Shown: positions 8,830 through 16,845 of the stretch, in pieces | Layout of the letters: the number at the start of each line of letters is the position of its first letter | How positions within the stretch are numbered: position 1 is the stretch's first letter | NCBI RefSeq assembly: GCF_037153985.1 | Contig: NZ_JBBAYI010000002.1 | Location: forward strand, 372,001-436,000 | Length of the DNA: 64,000 nucleotides | Source of the DNA: Emticicia sp037153985 | GTDB lineage: Bacteria > Bacteroidota > Bacteroidia > Cytophagales > Spirosomataceae | Reading direction: 5' to 3' | The notes under the pieces: generated by a model | Told to the model about the DNA's origin: nothing | Seen by the model: the letters and a program-made list of their open reading frames with translations, nothing else | Database searches by the model: none | Made by a program: the position numbers and the translations under genes

Positions 8830-9933
8830 ATGGACTCAACAGAAATAAAGAAAATCCCTCTGAGTGATTTACACGAAAAAATCGGGGGCAAAATGGTGCC
8901 TTTTGCAGGTTTTTTAATGCCTGTTCGTTACTCTTCTGATATTGAAGAACATAACTGTGTGCGTAATGGTGTAGGTGTGTTTGATGTATCTCACATGGGA
9001 GAATTTATGTTGACAGGAAAAAAAGCCCTTGACCTGATACAAAGAATATCGGCTAATGATGCCTCTGTATTGTTTGATGGTAAAGTGCAATATAGTTATA
9101 TGCCTAATAAACAAGGAGGCGTAGTTGATGACCTACTGGTATACAGGCTGACTGACGAGTGGTATTATCTGGTAGTAAATGCCTCAAATATCGAAAAAGA
9201 CTGGGACTGGATTCAGAGCCACAATACAGAAAATGTGCCTATGAAAAACCTCTCGGACGATACCTGCCTTTTTGCTGTACAAGGGCCTAAAGCTGCCGCA
9301 ACCTTACAGAAACTAACTGATATTGACTTAGCTTCTATGGATTACTACACCTTCAAATCGGGTAAAGTAGCCGGAATTGAACCCGTTTTAGTATCTGCAA
9401 CGGGTTATACGGGTGCCGGCGGATTTGAGTTATATGTAGACAACAAAGACGCTGAAAAACTTTGGAATGCTATATTTGAAGCAGGTGCCGAATTTGACAT
9501 CAAGCCCATTGGTTTAGGGGCAAGAGATACCCTACGTTTAGAAATGGGTTATTGTTTATATGGCAACGATATTACCGATACCACCTCACCTCTTGAAGCA
9601 GGGTTAGGTTGGGTAACCAAATTCAATAAAAACTTTATAAACTCGGCTAATCTGCAAGCCCAGAAAGCCAGTGGCTTGAAACGTAAGTTAGTTGGCTTGG
9701 AAATGATTGACAAGGGGATTCCGCGTTCGCACTATGAAATCTGTGATGCTGAAGGCAACAAACTCGGCGAAATTACCTCTGGTACTATGTCGCCAACTTT
9801 GCAAAAAGGTATTGCCATGGGTTATGTGCCTACCGAGTTTTCAAAAGCCGGAACAGAGGTGTTTATCAAAGTAAGAGATAAACTGTTAAAGGCAGTAGTT
9901 ACAAAAATGCCTTTTGTAAAGGCTGGTGTATAA
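8830..9933 (+). CDS. gcvT: Glycine cleavage system aminomethyltransferase (T protein)
   Basis: 367 aa, normal GcvT length. The N-terminal LHEKIGGKMVPFAGFLMPV, VFDVSHMGEF (about residues 49-58), the NASNIEKDW region and ATGYTGAGGFELYV are conserved folate-binding and structural blocks; the C-terminal ITSGTMSPTLQKGIAMGYV is the usual barrel domain. It transfers the aminomethyl methylene to tetrahydrofolate, releasing ammonia, in glycine breakdown. The gcvH and gcvP partners are not nearby; a stand-alone gcvT is usual in this phylum. Has its own promoter and terminator. Confidence 0.96.
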   Translation: MDSTEIKKIPLSDLHEKIGGKMVPFAGFLMPVRYSSDIEEHNCVRNGVGVFDVSHMGEFMLTGKKALDLIQRISANDASVLFDGKVQYSYMPNKQGGVVDDLLVYRLTDEWYYLVVNASNIEKDWDWIQSHNTENVPMKNLSDDTCLFAVQGPKAAATLQKLTDIDLASMDYYTFKSGKVAGIEPVLVSATGYTGAGGFELYVDNKDAEKLWNAIFEAGAEFDIKPIGLGARDTLRLEMGYCLYGNDITDTTSPLEAGLGWVTKFNKNFINSANLQAQKASGLKRKLVGLEMIDKGIPRSHYEICDAEGNKLGEITSGTMSPTLQKGIAMGYVPTEFSKAGTEVFIKVRDKLLKAVVTKMPFVKAGV

Positions 9934-9943
9934 ATATAAGCAA

Positions 9944-9973
9944 CAGGGGCTTGGCAAAAATACCAAGCCCCTG
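9944..9973 (+). terminator. Terminator between convergent gcvT and metG
   Basis: CAGGGGCTTGG pairs perfectly with CCAAGCCCCTG around an 8-nt loop, followed by TTTTTTAT on the + strand. It mainly serves gcvT; the opposite strand lacks a good T run. Confidence 0.88.
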
Positions 9974-9997
9974 TTTTTTATCGTTTATCAGTAATTC

Positions 9998-12046
9998 TTA
10001 ACTCACAGGCCCGCCATTCCAAACGGCTTTATGTGGTTGTAAGAGTGCCAGACTTCCGTCGCGGTCTTCTGCCATCAGAATCATTCCGTTCGATTCCACG
10101 CCCATCATTTTACGTGGAGCCAGATTAGCCAAGAAAGTTACCTGTTTGCCAATCATTTCTTCTGGCGTAAAGTATTTGGCAATACCACTCAGAATCGTTC
10201 TTTTTTCAATGCCATCATCTATCAGGAATTTCAGCAATTTATCGCTTTTGGCTACTTTTTCTGCTTCCAGAATTGTTCCGACCCTGATATCCAGCTTCGC
10301 AAAATCATCATACTGAATGGTGGCTTTCAAGTCAGGAACAGCCTTTGTTTCGTCTTCTTTCTTTTTGGCTTCTAATTCATTCATTTTTTTTGTATCTAAC
10401 AACTTCTGTACTTGTTTTTCAACAACGCTATCTTCAATTTTTGTAAACAACAATTCAGTAGGGTTTAACTGATGCCCAGCCGTTAATAAATCTAGCCTGC
10501 CTGCCAAATCCCACTTTTGTGGATGTAGGTTCAGCATCTCAAAAATTTTGACAGCCGTAAACGGCAGAAACGGTTCACTTACAATGGCTAAACTTGCGCT
10601 TATCTGCAAGGCTATATTCATAATGGTTCCTACCCTTTCAGCGTCTTTCTCTTTCCAAGGCTCGGTATCGGCCAGATACTTGTTTCCTAAACGTGCCAAA
10701 TCCATTACCAGACTTAAGGCTTCCCTGAATTTGTAGTTAGTAATAGCTTCTGCTATTGTCTTCGGGAAACCACTTAGTGCTTCCAGCACCTTCGTATCAA
10801 TCTCTTTCAGTTCGCCTTTTGCCGGCACTACCCCATGAAAGTTTTTATGTGTGAGTACCAGCGCACGGTTTACAAAGTTTCCGAAAATACCTACCAACTC
10901 GCTGTTATTGCGTGTCTGGTAATCTTTCCATGTAAACTCACTGTCTTTGGTTTCAGGCGCATTAGCCGACAACACATAGCGCAGTACATCTTGTTTATCA
11001 GGAAATTCCTCCAAATATTCATGTAACCAAACCGCCCAGTTTCTTGAAGTTGAAATTTTATCTCCTTCCAGATTCATAAACTCGTTGGCAGGTACATTAT
11101 CAGCCAGAATATAGCTTCCTTCGGCCATTAGCATGGCAGGGAAAATAATACAATGAAAAACAATGTTATCTTTCCCAATGAAATGCACCAGCTTAGTATC
11201 TTTATTTTTCCAGTAATCTTCCCAGTTCTTACCGTTCTGGTCGGCCCATTCCTTAGTAAAGGTAATATAACCAATAGGTGCATCGAACCACACGTATAGC
11301 ACTTTGCCATCTGTGTCAGGCAACGGAACTTTAATACCCCAGTCGAGGTCGCGAGTCATGGCGCGTGGTTTCAGGCCCTCTTTCAACCATGATTGACACT
11401 GCCCGAAAACGTTAGTTTTCCATTCTTTATGGCTATTAACATATTTCTCGATGTCGGGCTGCATACGGTCAAGAGGCAGGTACCAGTTTTTGGTAGGCTT
11501 CATAACAGGCTTTGAACCCGATAGCGTTGAATGCGGATTTTTGAGTTCGGTAGGCGAAAGCGTAGAGCCACAACGCTCGCATTGGTCGCCATAGGCATTG
11601 GGGTTTCCGCATACAGGGCATTCTCCGGCAATATATCTATCAGCCAGAAACTGCTGAGCTACTTCATCATAATACTGCTCGCTGGTTTCTTCATCGAAGT
11701 ATCCTTTGTTATACATCGTTGTGAAGATTTCCTGCGAAAGCTGGTGGTGTGTCTGGTTCGACGTACGTGAATAAATGTCGAACGAGATGCCAAAATCAGC
11801 AAACGATTTTTTGATTTGCTCGTAGTAAAAATCTACTACCTGTTGGGGCGTTTTACCTTCTTTTCGTGCTTTAACAGTAATAGGCACGCCGTGTTCGTCG
11901 GTTCCGCTGATAAAAGCGACATCGGCACCGGTAGAACGAAGATAACGCACATAAATATCAGCAGGAATGTAACAACCAGCCAAATGCCCGATATGAATAG
12001 GGCCGTTGGCGTAAATCAAAGCTGCTGTGACGGTGTATTTTTGCAT
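9998..12046 (-). CDS. metG: Methionyl-tRNA synthetase
   Basis: 682 aa class I synthetase of the two-domain type. ANGPIHIGHLAG (about residues 13-24) is the HIGH motif, CPVCGN...CERCGS (about 147-165) is the zinc knuckle of the connective peptide, and GDKISTSRNW (about 330) is the KMSKS-type loop (KISTS). The C-terminal 105 residues (from about 578, DDFAKLDIRVGTILEAEKV) are an appended EMAP/Trbp111-like tRNA-binding domain, usual in MetG of this phylum. It charges tRNA-Met for initiation and elongation. Convergent with gcvT; a -7 element lies 93 nt upstream. Its upstream flank is the left border of the accessory island. Confidence 0.97.
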   Translation of the reverse strand: MQKYTVTAALIYANGPIHIGHLAGCYIPADIYVRYLRSTGADVAFISGTDEHGVPITVKARKEGKTPQQVVDFYYEQIKKSFADFGISFDIYSRTSNQTHHQLSQEIFTTMYNKGYFDEETSEQYYDEVAQQFLADRYIAGECPVCGNPNAYGDQCERCGSTLSPTELKNPHSTLSGSKPVMKPTKNWYLPLDRMQPDIEKYVNSHKEWKTNVFGQCQSWLKEGLKPRAMTRDLDWGIKVPLPDTDGKVLYVWFDAPIGYITFTKEWADQNGKNWEDYWKNKDTKLVHFIGKDNIVFHCIIFPAMLMAEGSYILADNVPANEFMNLEGDKISTSRNWAVWLHEYLEEFPDKQDVLRYVLSANAPETKDSEFTWKDYQTRNNSELVGIFGNFVNRALVLTHKNFHGVVPAKGELKEIDTKVLEALSGFPKTIAEAITNYKFREALSLVMDLARLGNKYLADTEPWKEKDAERVGTIMNIALQISASLAIVSEPFLPFTAVKIFEMLNLHPQKWDLAGRLDLLTAGHQLNPTELLFTKIEDSVVEKQVQKLLDTKKMNELEAKKKEDETKAVPDLKATIQYDDFAKLDIRVGTILEAEKVAKSDKLLKFLIDDGIEKRTILSGIAKYFTPEEMIGKQVTFLANLAPRKMMGVESNGMILMAEDRDGSLALLQPHKAVWNGGPVS

Positions 12047-12139
12047 AGGAAATAATTCTTGCGTGATTTTAGTAATATAAACAACAAGAGAAACCCTCGT
12101 TTTGATTACTAAAAATCACTCATTTTAAAAATAAGTTCG

Positions 12140-12147
12140 CAAAGTTA
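12140..12147 (-). promoter_or_regulatory. -7 element for metG
   Basis: The minus strand reads TAACTTTG (TAnnTTTG), giving a leader of roughly 90 nt before the metG ATG at 12046. Confidence 0.45.
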
Positions 12148-12229
12148 CAGTATTAAATGATTTTTGAGTGGAGGAAAAACAAAAAATCCCTCCAACATTT
12201 TAAGTAGAGAGATTTTTATAAAATTAATT

Positions 12230-12256
12230 GGGAGTGTAAACTGAACTGTGTCAAGG
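12230..12256. repeat. Probable terminal inverted repeat of an IS256-type element (one end only)
   Basis: The stretch begins GGGAGTGTAAACTGAACTG and continues GTGTCAAGG. It resembles the outer ends of IS256-family elements and lies at the distance expected downstream of the transposase stop at 12313. The matching opposite end was not found, as expected for a truncated element. Inference by resemblance only. Confidence 0.45.
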
Positions 12257-12264
12257 ATTTTACT

Positions 12265-12297
12265 ACTCACTTGGGATTGGCTCCGAGTGAGTTTTTT
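12265..12297 (+). terminator. Hairpin with T run inside the IS remnant
   Basis: ACTCACT (12265-12271) and AGTGAGT (12286-12292) form a perfect 7-bp stem with a 14-nt loop, followed by TTTTTT. On the + strand this looks like a terminator and could insulate the island from transcription entering from the metG side. Confidence 0.45.
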
Positions 12298-12312
12298 CAA
12301 AATTATGAAATT

Positions 12313-12525
12313 TCATTTTATCTCCAAAAATGATGTATAACTGCGATAAAGTGACACCACAATTTCGGACAGGCATAGTCTAGGCGACCCCATCCACTTT
12401 TGAGAGATTTTCTGTACGACTAGGTAAATTAGCTTCAACAGGGCGATATCTGATGTAAAAGAGCCTTTAGTCTTTGTAACTTTTCTAACCTGACGATGGA
12501 ATCCCTCTATAGGATTTGTCGCAGC
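12313..12525 (-). pseudogene. IS256-family (mutator-type) transposase, C-terminal remnant
   Basis: The reading frame contains TNPIEGFHRQVRKVTKTKG followed by SFTSDIALLKLIYLV and a KW pair, the C-terminal signature of IS256-type DDE transposases (normally about 400 aa; only about 70 remain). There is no start of its own: upstream of about 12525 the frame enters unrelated IS5-type sequence. The frame ends with a TGA at 12313. Clearly inactive. Confidence 0.85.
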
Positions 12526-12712
12526 CGCCAGTAAACTGTTTGCCAAGGTGGAAAACAATCCGGTAAATCTCGCCAACTATTGCCATTCTTACACAAGTAA
12601 AGTATCCCTTCCAAGATTCTTTGAAGTTCCCACTTAGGTTTCCTTTGGTTTTGTAAATAATGGGATATATATTACCATTCGGTAGGGCTCAGGTCTGCGG
12701 CCGCCGCGCGGT
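12525..12712 (-). pseudogene. IS5-family transposase, N-terminal remnant with internal stop
   Basis: Reading the minus strand in the frame of the TGG at 12530-12528 gives DLSPTEW, a TAA stop (12674-12672), then YISHYLQNQRKPKWELQRIL and EGILYLCKNGNSWRDLP followed by PPWQTVYWR. This is the N-terminal (DUF4096-type) signature of IS5-family transposases. It is truncated after about 60 codons where it abuts the IS256 remnant, and the early stop makes it non-functional. Too broken for ordinary gene calling. Confidence 0.8.
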
Positions 12713-12798
12713 TGTATATTTTTTCTTCACAAATCAAATTTACAACTTCTTTTGTTCTACCTTTTTTTATTCATTTAACTCAAACAGTTTCTAAATAA

Positions 12799-13617
12799 AT
12801 GATACTATTTTTTGGAATCGATTTTATTAATGGTGAAATAAAATACACTCTAGTTACGCAATTTGAAAATTATAGAAGAATTATACTAAGATTTTCAGAT
12901 TTGCTTAGCATAAATATTTTCAAAGAATCTTTTTTGAATAAAAGTATTGAAACAGAAGAAGTTTCATTGGATGACATTGATTTTACAGCGAAGCGAATTA
13001 TTATCGAAAATCCAGACATTATTAATCATAGATTTTTTTTCTGCCTTATTAAAAGTTTAAAAATTGAAAGCAAAATAGAAGAAGCTACATCGGAACTTTT
13101 TAGACTTACGCAGATTTATTCACATTTATTAGATATTAAGAACCCTGAAAAAGAGATAGAATTAATATCATATGAGATACCAGTTTTTAAGGATAGAGGA
13201 GTATATATGCCATGCAAACTGATTATCACATTTAATGTAGCGGATTATACAATCACAACTCGTGAAGGAAAATTTTATTTACGTAATGAGCTTTTATCAG
13301 TGGATGGTACTTTACACGGGAATTATTTAACATCAAATTTAATGTTTTCCTTAGAATGTACAATTAAAAGCATAGAGAATGTCATTGCCAATGAGGGTTT
13401 GTTTCAATTACTTGTACAGGATCAGACCATTTATGAGTCTTATTTTGAAGTAAATAAGAATTTTGCAACTTTATTTGGATTTAATGACGCAGATGGTTTT
13501 GATCCTTCTGTGCCTCATGCGCTTGCAAAAATTACCACTGAAGATTTACTTACCATTTTTAAGAATTATCAAGTTCTAGCGAAATTTTCATTGGAATTAC
13601 GTCCTAGGTTATTATAG
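12799..13617 (+). CDS. Hypothetical protein in AT-rich island
   Basis: 272 aa, not recognised. No signal peptide or transmembrane segment is evident; the protein is rich in Ile, Phe, Asn, Lys and Glu, like the following genes and unlike the flanking housekeeping genes. Predominantly mixed alpha/beta by eye, with an acidic character. Its position upstream of a SUKH protein and an EndoU toxin suggests an orphan immunity protein or other cargo of a polymorphic-toxin array; this is inference from context. Start is an ATG (MILFFGIDF); the preceding 80 bp are AT-rich with only an imperfect -7 element. Confidence 0.7.
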   Translation: MILFFGIDFINGEIKYTLVTQFENYRRIILRFSDLLSINIFKESFLNKSIETEEVSLDDIDFTAKRIIIENPDIINHRFFFCLIKSLKIESKIEEATSELFRLTQIYSHLLDIKNPEKEIELISYEIPVFKDRGVYMPCKLIITFNVADYTITTREGKFYLRNELLSVDGTLHGNYLTSNLMFSLECTIKSIENVIANEGLFQLLVQDQTIYESYFEVNKNFATLFGFNDADGFDPSVPHALAKITTEDLLTIFKNYQVLAKFSLELRPRLL

Positions 13618-13718
13618 AAATTGCGGGAATATTGTTCGAGATTTTTAATAAACGAAATAATGGAGTAATAGAGTGGATTCATGGGGTATTTTATGATGGA
13701 ATTAGAAAATCTCAATAA
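13608..13718 (+). pseudogene. Orphan C-terminal-like coding tail (36 codons, no start)
   Basis: Between the 272-aa gene and the SUKH gene a third frame is open for 36 codons right up to a TAA (13716-13718), with protein-like content such as NGVIEWIHGVFYDGIRKSQ. It has no ATG, and a stop precedes it at 13605. It looks like the last piece of a deleted gene, or the frameshifted tail of the upstream gene. The parent family was not recognised. Confidence 0.35.
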
Positions 13719-13720
13719 TT

Positions 13721-14554
13721 ATGAAACAAAAATTTGCAAAATTTTATAATTCTGTTAAGAACTTTGTAATTGACACTAATCTTTCCAAACCAGATGAAGT
13801 TGTTGGTGCAGAAGTTAAGACTATTGAAAACTTAGAGACTGAATTAGGTATTAAACTACCTGACTTCTTATTCTCTTTTTTTGAATGTTTTGGAGAAGAG
13901 ATAATTGTAAAAGGTGTTGATCAGTCGCTAAACTTTGCTATTAAGGATTTTAAATATGCAAATTCGAAGGCCACAGAAGAAAATATTATAAGCATATTAA
14001 GCGACAGTGAAGGTCTGAAAGATTATTATGGAGATGGTTCAATATGGCATGTCTCTGATATGATGAATTTGGATAATGTTTTAATCCTTAATTACAGTTC
14101 TCTAGGAAGGAGATATAGTTTTATAGATAGCACCATTGAGAACCCTAACTTGCTATTTATTTATCAAAAGAAATATTTTGAAAGAGCAGAAATAGATTTT
14201 ATAGGTGGTAATGTGAGCTTTACAAACTATATAAGAACTGTGTTATTCGATTTAGTAAAGGAGGAGTTTCGTAAAATAAATGAGGGTAAAGATGTCGCTG
14301 ATGGTAATTCTTTACAGAATTATGAAAGCGTCTTATCAATTAATAAACTTAAATGGGCAGAATATTATAGCCATTTTCCAAAAAATAAAGATTTATTTTT
14401 TTATGCAGGAAAAGAATTTCGGCAGCTTAGAGGAGAGTTCTATCTATTAGCATCTAAGAAAGAAACTGAAAATGACACAATCTTAACTATCGATGAATTT
14501 GAATTGTCATTTATAGATTTTTTAAAAGAAAGAAATTTTAATACTTCAGAGTGA
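13721..14554 (+). CDS. SUKH-type (SMI1/KNR4-like) protein, probable immunity protein
   Basis: 277 aa, cytoplasmic. The segment IENLETELGIKLPDFLFSFF (about residues 35-54) followed by GEE is the characteristic SMI1/KNR4 helix-turn block of the SUKH superfamily, most members of which are immunity proteins to nuclease toxins. Typical single-domain SUKH proteins are about 150 aa; here a further 120 charged residues follow. The stop overlaps the start of the EndoU toxin gene (GTGATG), so the two are translationally coupled, in the unusual order immunity then toxin. SUKH assignment is moderately sure; the toxin it neutralises is not proven. Confidence 0.7.
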   Translation: MKQKFAKFYNSVKNFVIDTNLSKPDEVVGAEVKTIENLETELGIKLPDFLFSFFECFGEEIIVKGVDQSLNFAIKDFKYANSKATEENIISILSDSEGLKDYYGDGSIWHVSDMMNLDNVLILNYSSLGRRYSFIDSTIENPNLLFIYQKKYFERAEIDFIGGNVSFTNYIRTVLFDLVKEEFRKINEGKDVADGNSLQNYESVLSINKLKWAEYYSHFPKNKDLFFYAGKEFRQLRGEFYLLASKKETENDTILTIDEFELSFIDFLKERNFNTSE

Positions 14555-15594
14555 TGCTTATAGTTACTCTTAAACATGAAGAAATAATTAAACCTAATAA
14601 TGGAGCATTACAGGCATGGCAACATTTATATAACTCTTTTCCAATAACAAATCAATTTCGAACCAACCCCTACAAGCTTTTAATAACTCAAAAACTTATA
14701 GGTGAGCTTAATAACCCAACTCCGCCCACAGGACTTTTTGAACCTGCTTTTACGGTTTTTGATGCTGGCTTAATAGAGTTAGAGAAAGCATTAGCAAAAG
14801 GAAACTATAGAATTTCAAATTATTTAGACGATTTTGGCTCTGCTAATGCACGTGAAATGCTAATTTTTGAACAGGAACTTACAGCTCCTACTAGACTAAA
14901 TCTTTTAAACACATGGGCAAAAATTAGAGCAAATAATTATTTAGATGCAGCAGAAAAAATCTTAGCTCAACGCAGTCCGGAATACTTACAAATATTAGCA
15001 AGAACCACAGAAAACACTCCATTGATTAGCGGTGAGTATTTAGGTTATCATATATTTAGAGGGAAATATGTTATGAACAAGGCTAGAGATAGAGTAACTG
15101 GATTGATGGGCGGACACTCTTGGCTTGCCGTTACAGAACCAGGTGAAATTACACCTTTATCTACTATGGTAAACAAAGAAGGAAGTCCAATATATAATCT
15201 TCCTGCTCCAACTGCATCAATAACTTCGGCTTCGCGCCCCGTTGCAATAGAAAGTGGAAGTAATGCACCATTTCCTAATGGTGTGGTGCAGGTTAAACTT
15301 TATATATGGGCAGAGCATATAACCCCTTCAGGAGTAACAGTAGGAGGATGGAAACTAAAAACGGGTAATTTGGGTGAGACAACACTATTCCCTCGTGGAT
15401 GGACCAAAGAGCAGACATTGCAAGAAATTGCTTATGCAAGATGGAAAATCCCAACCAATGGACTTCACATAGATGGTAATGAATGGCAATCAGTTAGTAG
15501 CAATGGAGCAATAAAGATACACATGTATATTGGCCCGCATAGTAGTACACTTCCAGCTTTCAATTTACCATATGGCTCGGCATTCCCCAAATAA
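14554..15594 (+). CDS. Truncated polymorphic toxin with C-terminal EndoU-type RNase domain
   Basis: 346 aa from the ATG at 14554 (GTG at 14551 also possible). Residues about 10-150 resemble the pre-toxin helical linker of Bacteroidota polymorphic toxins (AWQHLYNSF and RTNPYKLL). Residues about 160-343 match bacterial EndoU: GYHIFRG (H166), GLMGGHS (H188), a WKLK lysine (about 267-269), ETTLFPRGWTKEQTLQEI, and WQSVSSNGAIKIHMYIG with the substrate-site Ser/Tyr region. EndoU enzymes cleave RNA, often tRNA anticodon loops, in interbacterial competition. No signal peptide or delivery domain remains and a stop lies just upstream (14539), so this is an orphan toxin tip rather than a full secreted toxin. 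Possible partners are the SUKH gene before it and the 179-aa gene after it. Confidence 0.82.
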   Translation: MLIVTLKHEEIIKPNNGALQAWQHLYNSFPITNQFRTNPYKLLITQKLIGELNNPTPPTGLFEPAFTVFDAGLIELEKALAKGNYRISNYLDDFGSANAREMLIFEQELTAPTRLNLLNTWAKIRANNYLDAAEKILAQRSPEYLQILARTTENTPLISGEYLGYHIFRGKYVMNKARDRVTGLMGGHSWLAVTEPGEITPLSTMVNKEGSPIYNLPAPTASITSASRPVAIESGSNAPFPNGVVQVKLYIWAEHITPSGVTVGGWKLKTGNLGETTLFPRGWTKEQTLQEIAYARWKIPTNGLHIDGNEWQSVSSNGAIKIHMYIGPHSSTLPAFNLPYGSAFPK

Positions 15595-15621
15595 TAAATT
15601 CAATTTAGAACAATAACTAAG

Positions 15622-16161
15622 ATGGAAAATATTTCATTGGAAATTTCAGTTTCTTCTCTCGTAATGAATAAAAGTGAAATAGAAAGAACCGTTAGGTTAT
15701 TTTATTTTGACAGTAGAATCCCGAATTCAAGTTATTTGATAGGATGTAAATATAAATATATTCTACAAATGGAAATCGAATTAAAAAAAGTAATAGACGG
15801 CATAAGCCAATATTACGAATGGGGACATGAGAGATTTTTTGTAGAGTCTTATAAAGATCGGTCCTCTTGCCAAGACCCAATTAATGAACAAGACTTGGGT
15901 ATATTTCCAACAATTGATCTGTATGAATTGCTTAAAAACTATATATCATTTTTAAAAAGATTTGAAGATATAGAAAAATTAAAAAGATTTATTAAAGAGG
16001 CGCTTAAACTAATAACAAATGAAGATTATATTAATAATACTCATTGTACTATTATAGTAGATGATATAAAAATTAATATTTATAAAAATAACAAAGATAC
16101 TGGCTTGTTGATTGATGATTTTATTAACGAGATTAAAAGTTTTATACCTTATCAGAATTGA
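15622..16161 (+). CDS. Hypothetical protein downstream of EndoU toxin, candidate cognate immunity protein
   Basis: 179 aa, not recognised. Soluble, AT-rich in codon use (many AAA, ATA, ATT), mostly helical with acidic and Tyr/Phe-rich surfaces and no export signal. It starts 27 bp after the EndoU toxin stop on the same strand, the classical position of an immunity gene, and is the last gene of the AT-rich block. The role is inferred only from position; no family signature was seen. Confidence 0.65.
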   Translation: MENISLEISVSSLVMNKSEIERTVRLFYFDSRIPNSSYLIGCKYKYILQMEIELKKVIDGISQYYEWGHERFFVESYKDRSSCQDPINEQDLGIFPTIDLYELLKNYISFLKRFEDIEKLKRFIKEALKLITNEDYINNTHCTIIVDDIKINIYKNNKDTGLLIDDFINEIKSFIPYQN

Positions 16162-16319
16162 TATTCAATATTTAATTAGCCTTGTATTCTTAAAATTGAT
16201 GAATTTGTTGGGCTTGCAAGTATATTCCTTATTATTAGGAAAGTTCAATTTTGACACTATTCTATAAAAAGAAGTTATAGAAATTTTTATTCGATATGCA
16301 TAAACTACTACTGAATATT

Positions 16320-16845
16320 ATGTTAAAAACACTAGTCAGGTTATTGCTACTTATTACGGTTGTTAGCTCAACTCAGGTAATGGGTCATGAGGGCGATAAG
16401 CCAAAGAATGCGGCTAATACCTCCGGCAATGCTGCTGAGAAAAACGAGACTAAAAATGTCGGCCCGACCTCCCAGGCCGAGGCACTTCGTATGCAAAAGG
16501 CCATGAATAAGGCGCTCTCAAGCCTTAATCTTGATTTTGCAAACGTAATGCCGGAAGTAATTACCCAACCTCTGGTAGCAGACGAAACAAGTGAAGCCAG
16601 AGAGCGGGCCATGACTACCTTTGAGAAGGTAAAATACATGAGCGAGCTAAGTGTGCTCAATACGGTATTGCCTATAGGTATTAAAGAAACCATTTGGTAA
16701 CACATCAGTAGAAGTAGCCATAGCCTCGCTTAATAGATACCCTAACTACGCCGAGGTTACCATTTACTGTCGGATGCACTTCAAAGATAAAAATGCACCT
16801 AATGGCGAACGGGATATTTTCTTTGGTGCACAGAATGTTAAAATC
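16320..16845 (+). pseudogene. Frameshifted N-terminal remnant of a secreted protein
   Basis: From the ATG at 16320 (an upstream ATG at 16296 is also in frame) a signal peptide (LLLLITVVSSTQVMG) leads a Gly/Asn/Lys-rich mature start; the frame stops at 16698-16700. Moving by one base at ATTTGG (about 16693), the frame continues as NTSVEVAIASLNRYPNYAE then VTIYCRM and RDIFFGAQNVKI, protein-like for about 50 codons, so one extra T has broken a gene that read LPIGIK..TIGNTSVEVA. The pattern recalls N-termini of very large secreted Bacteroidota proteins, some carrying toxin tips; that link is inference. It ends abruptly near 16845 inside the thioredoxin gene. GC is higher than in the toxin block immediately upstream. 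Confidence 0.65.

Noticed and set aside
12697..12710. GC-rich stretch with a GCGGCCGC site inside AT-rich DNA, suspected of being cloning or adapter sequence
   Set aside because: The IS5-type reading continues from it into DLSPTEW without a break and the flanks are natural, so it is more likely the edge of the IS remnant; read-level coverage would settle it.
16222..16245. TTCCT...AGGAA inverted repeat upstream of the secreted-protein remnant, considered as terminator
   Set aside because: Stem of only 5 bp, AT-rich loop and no T run.
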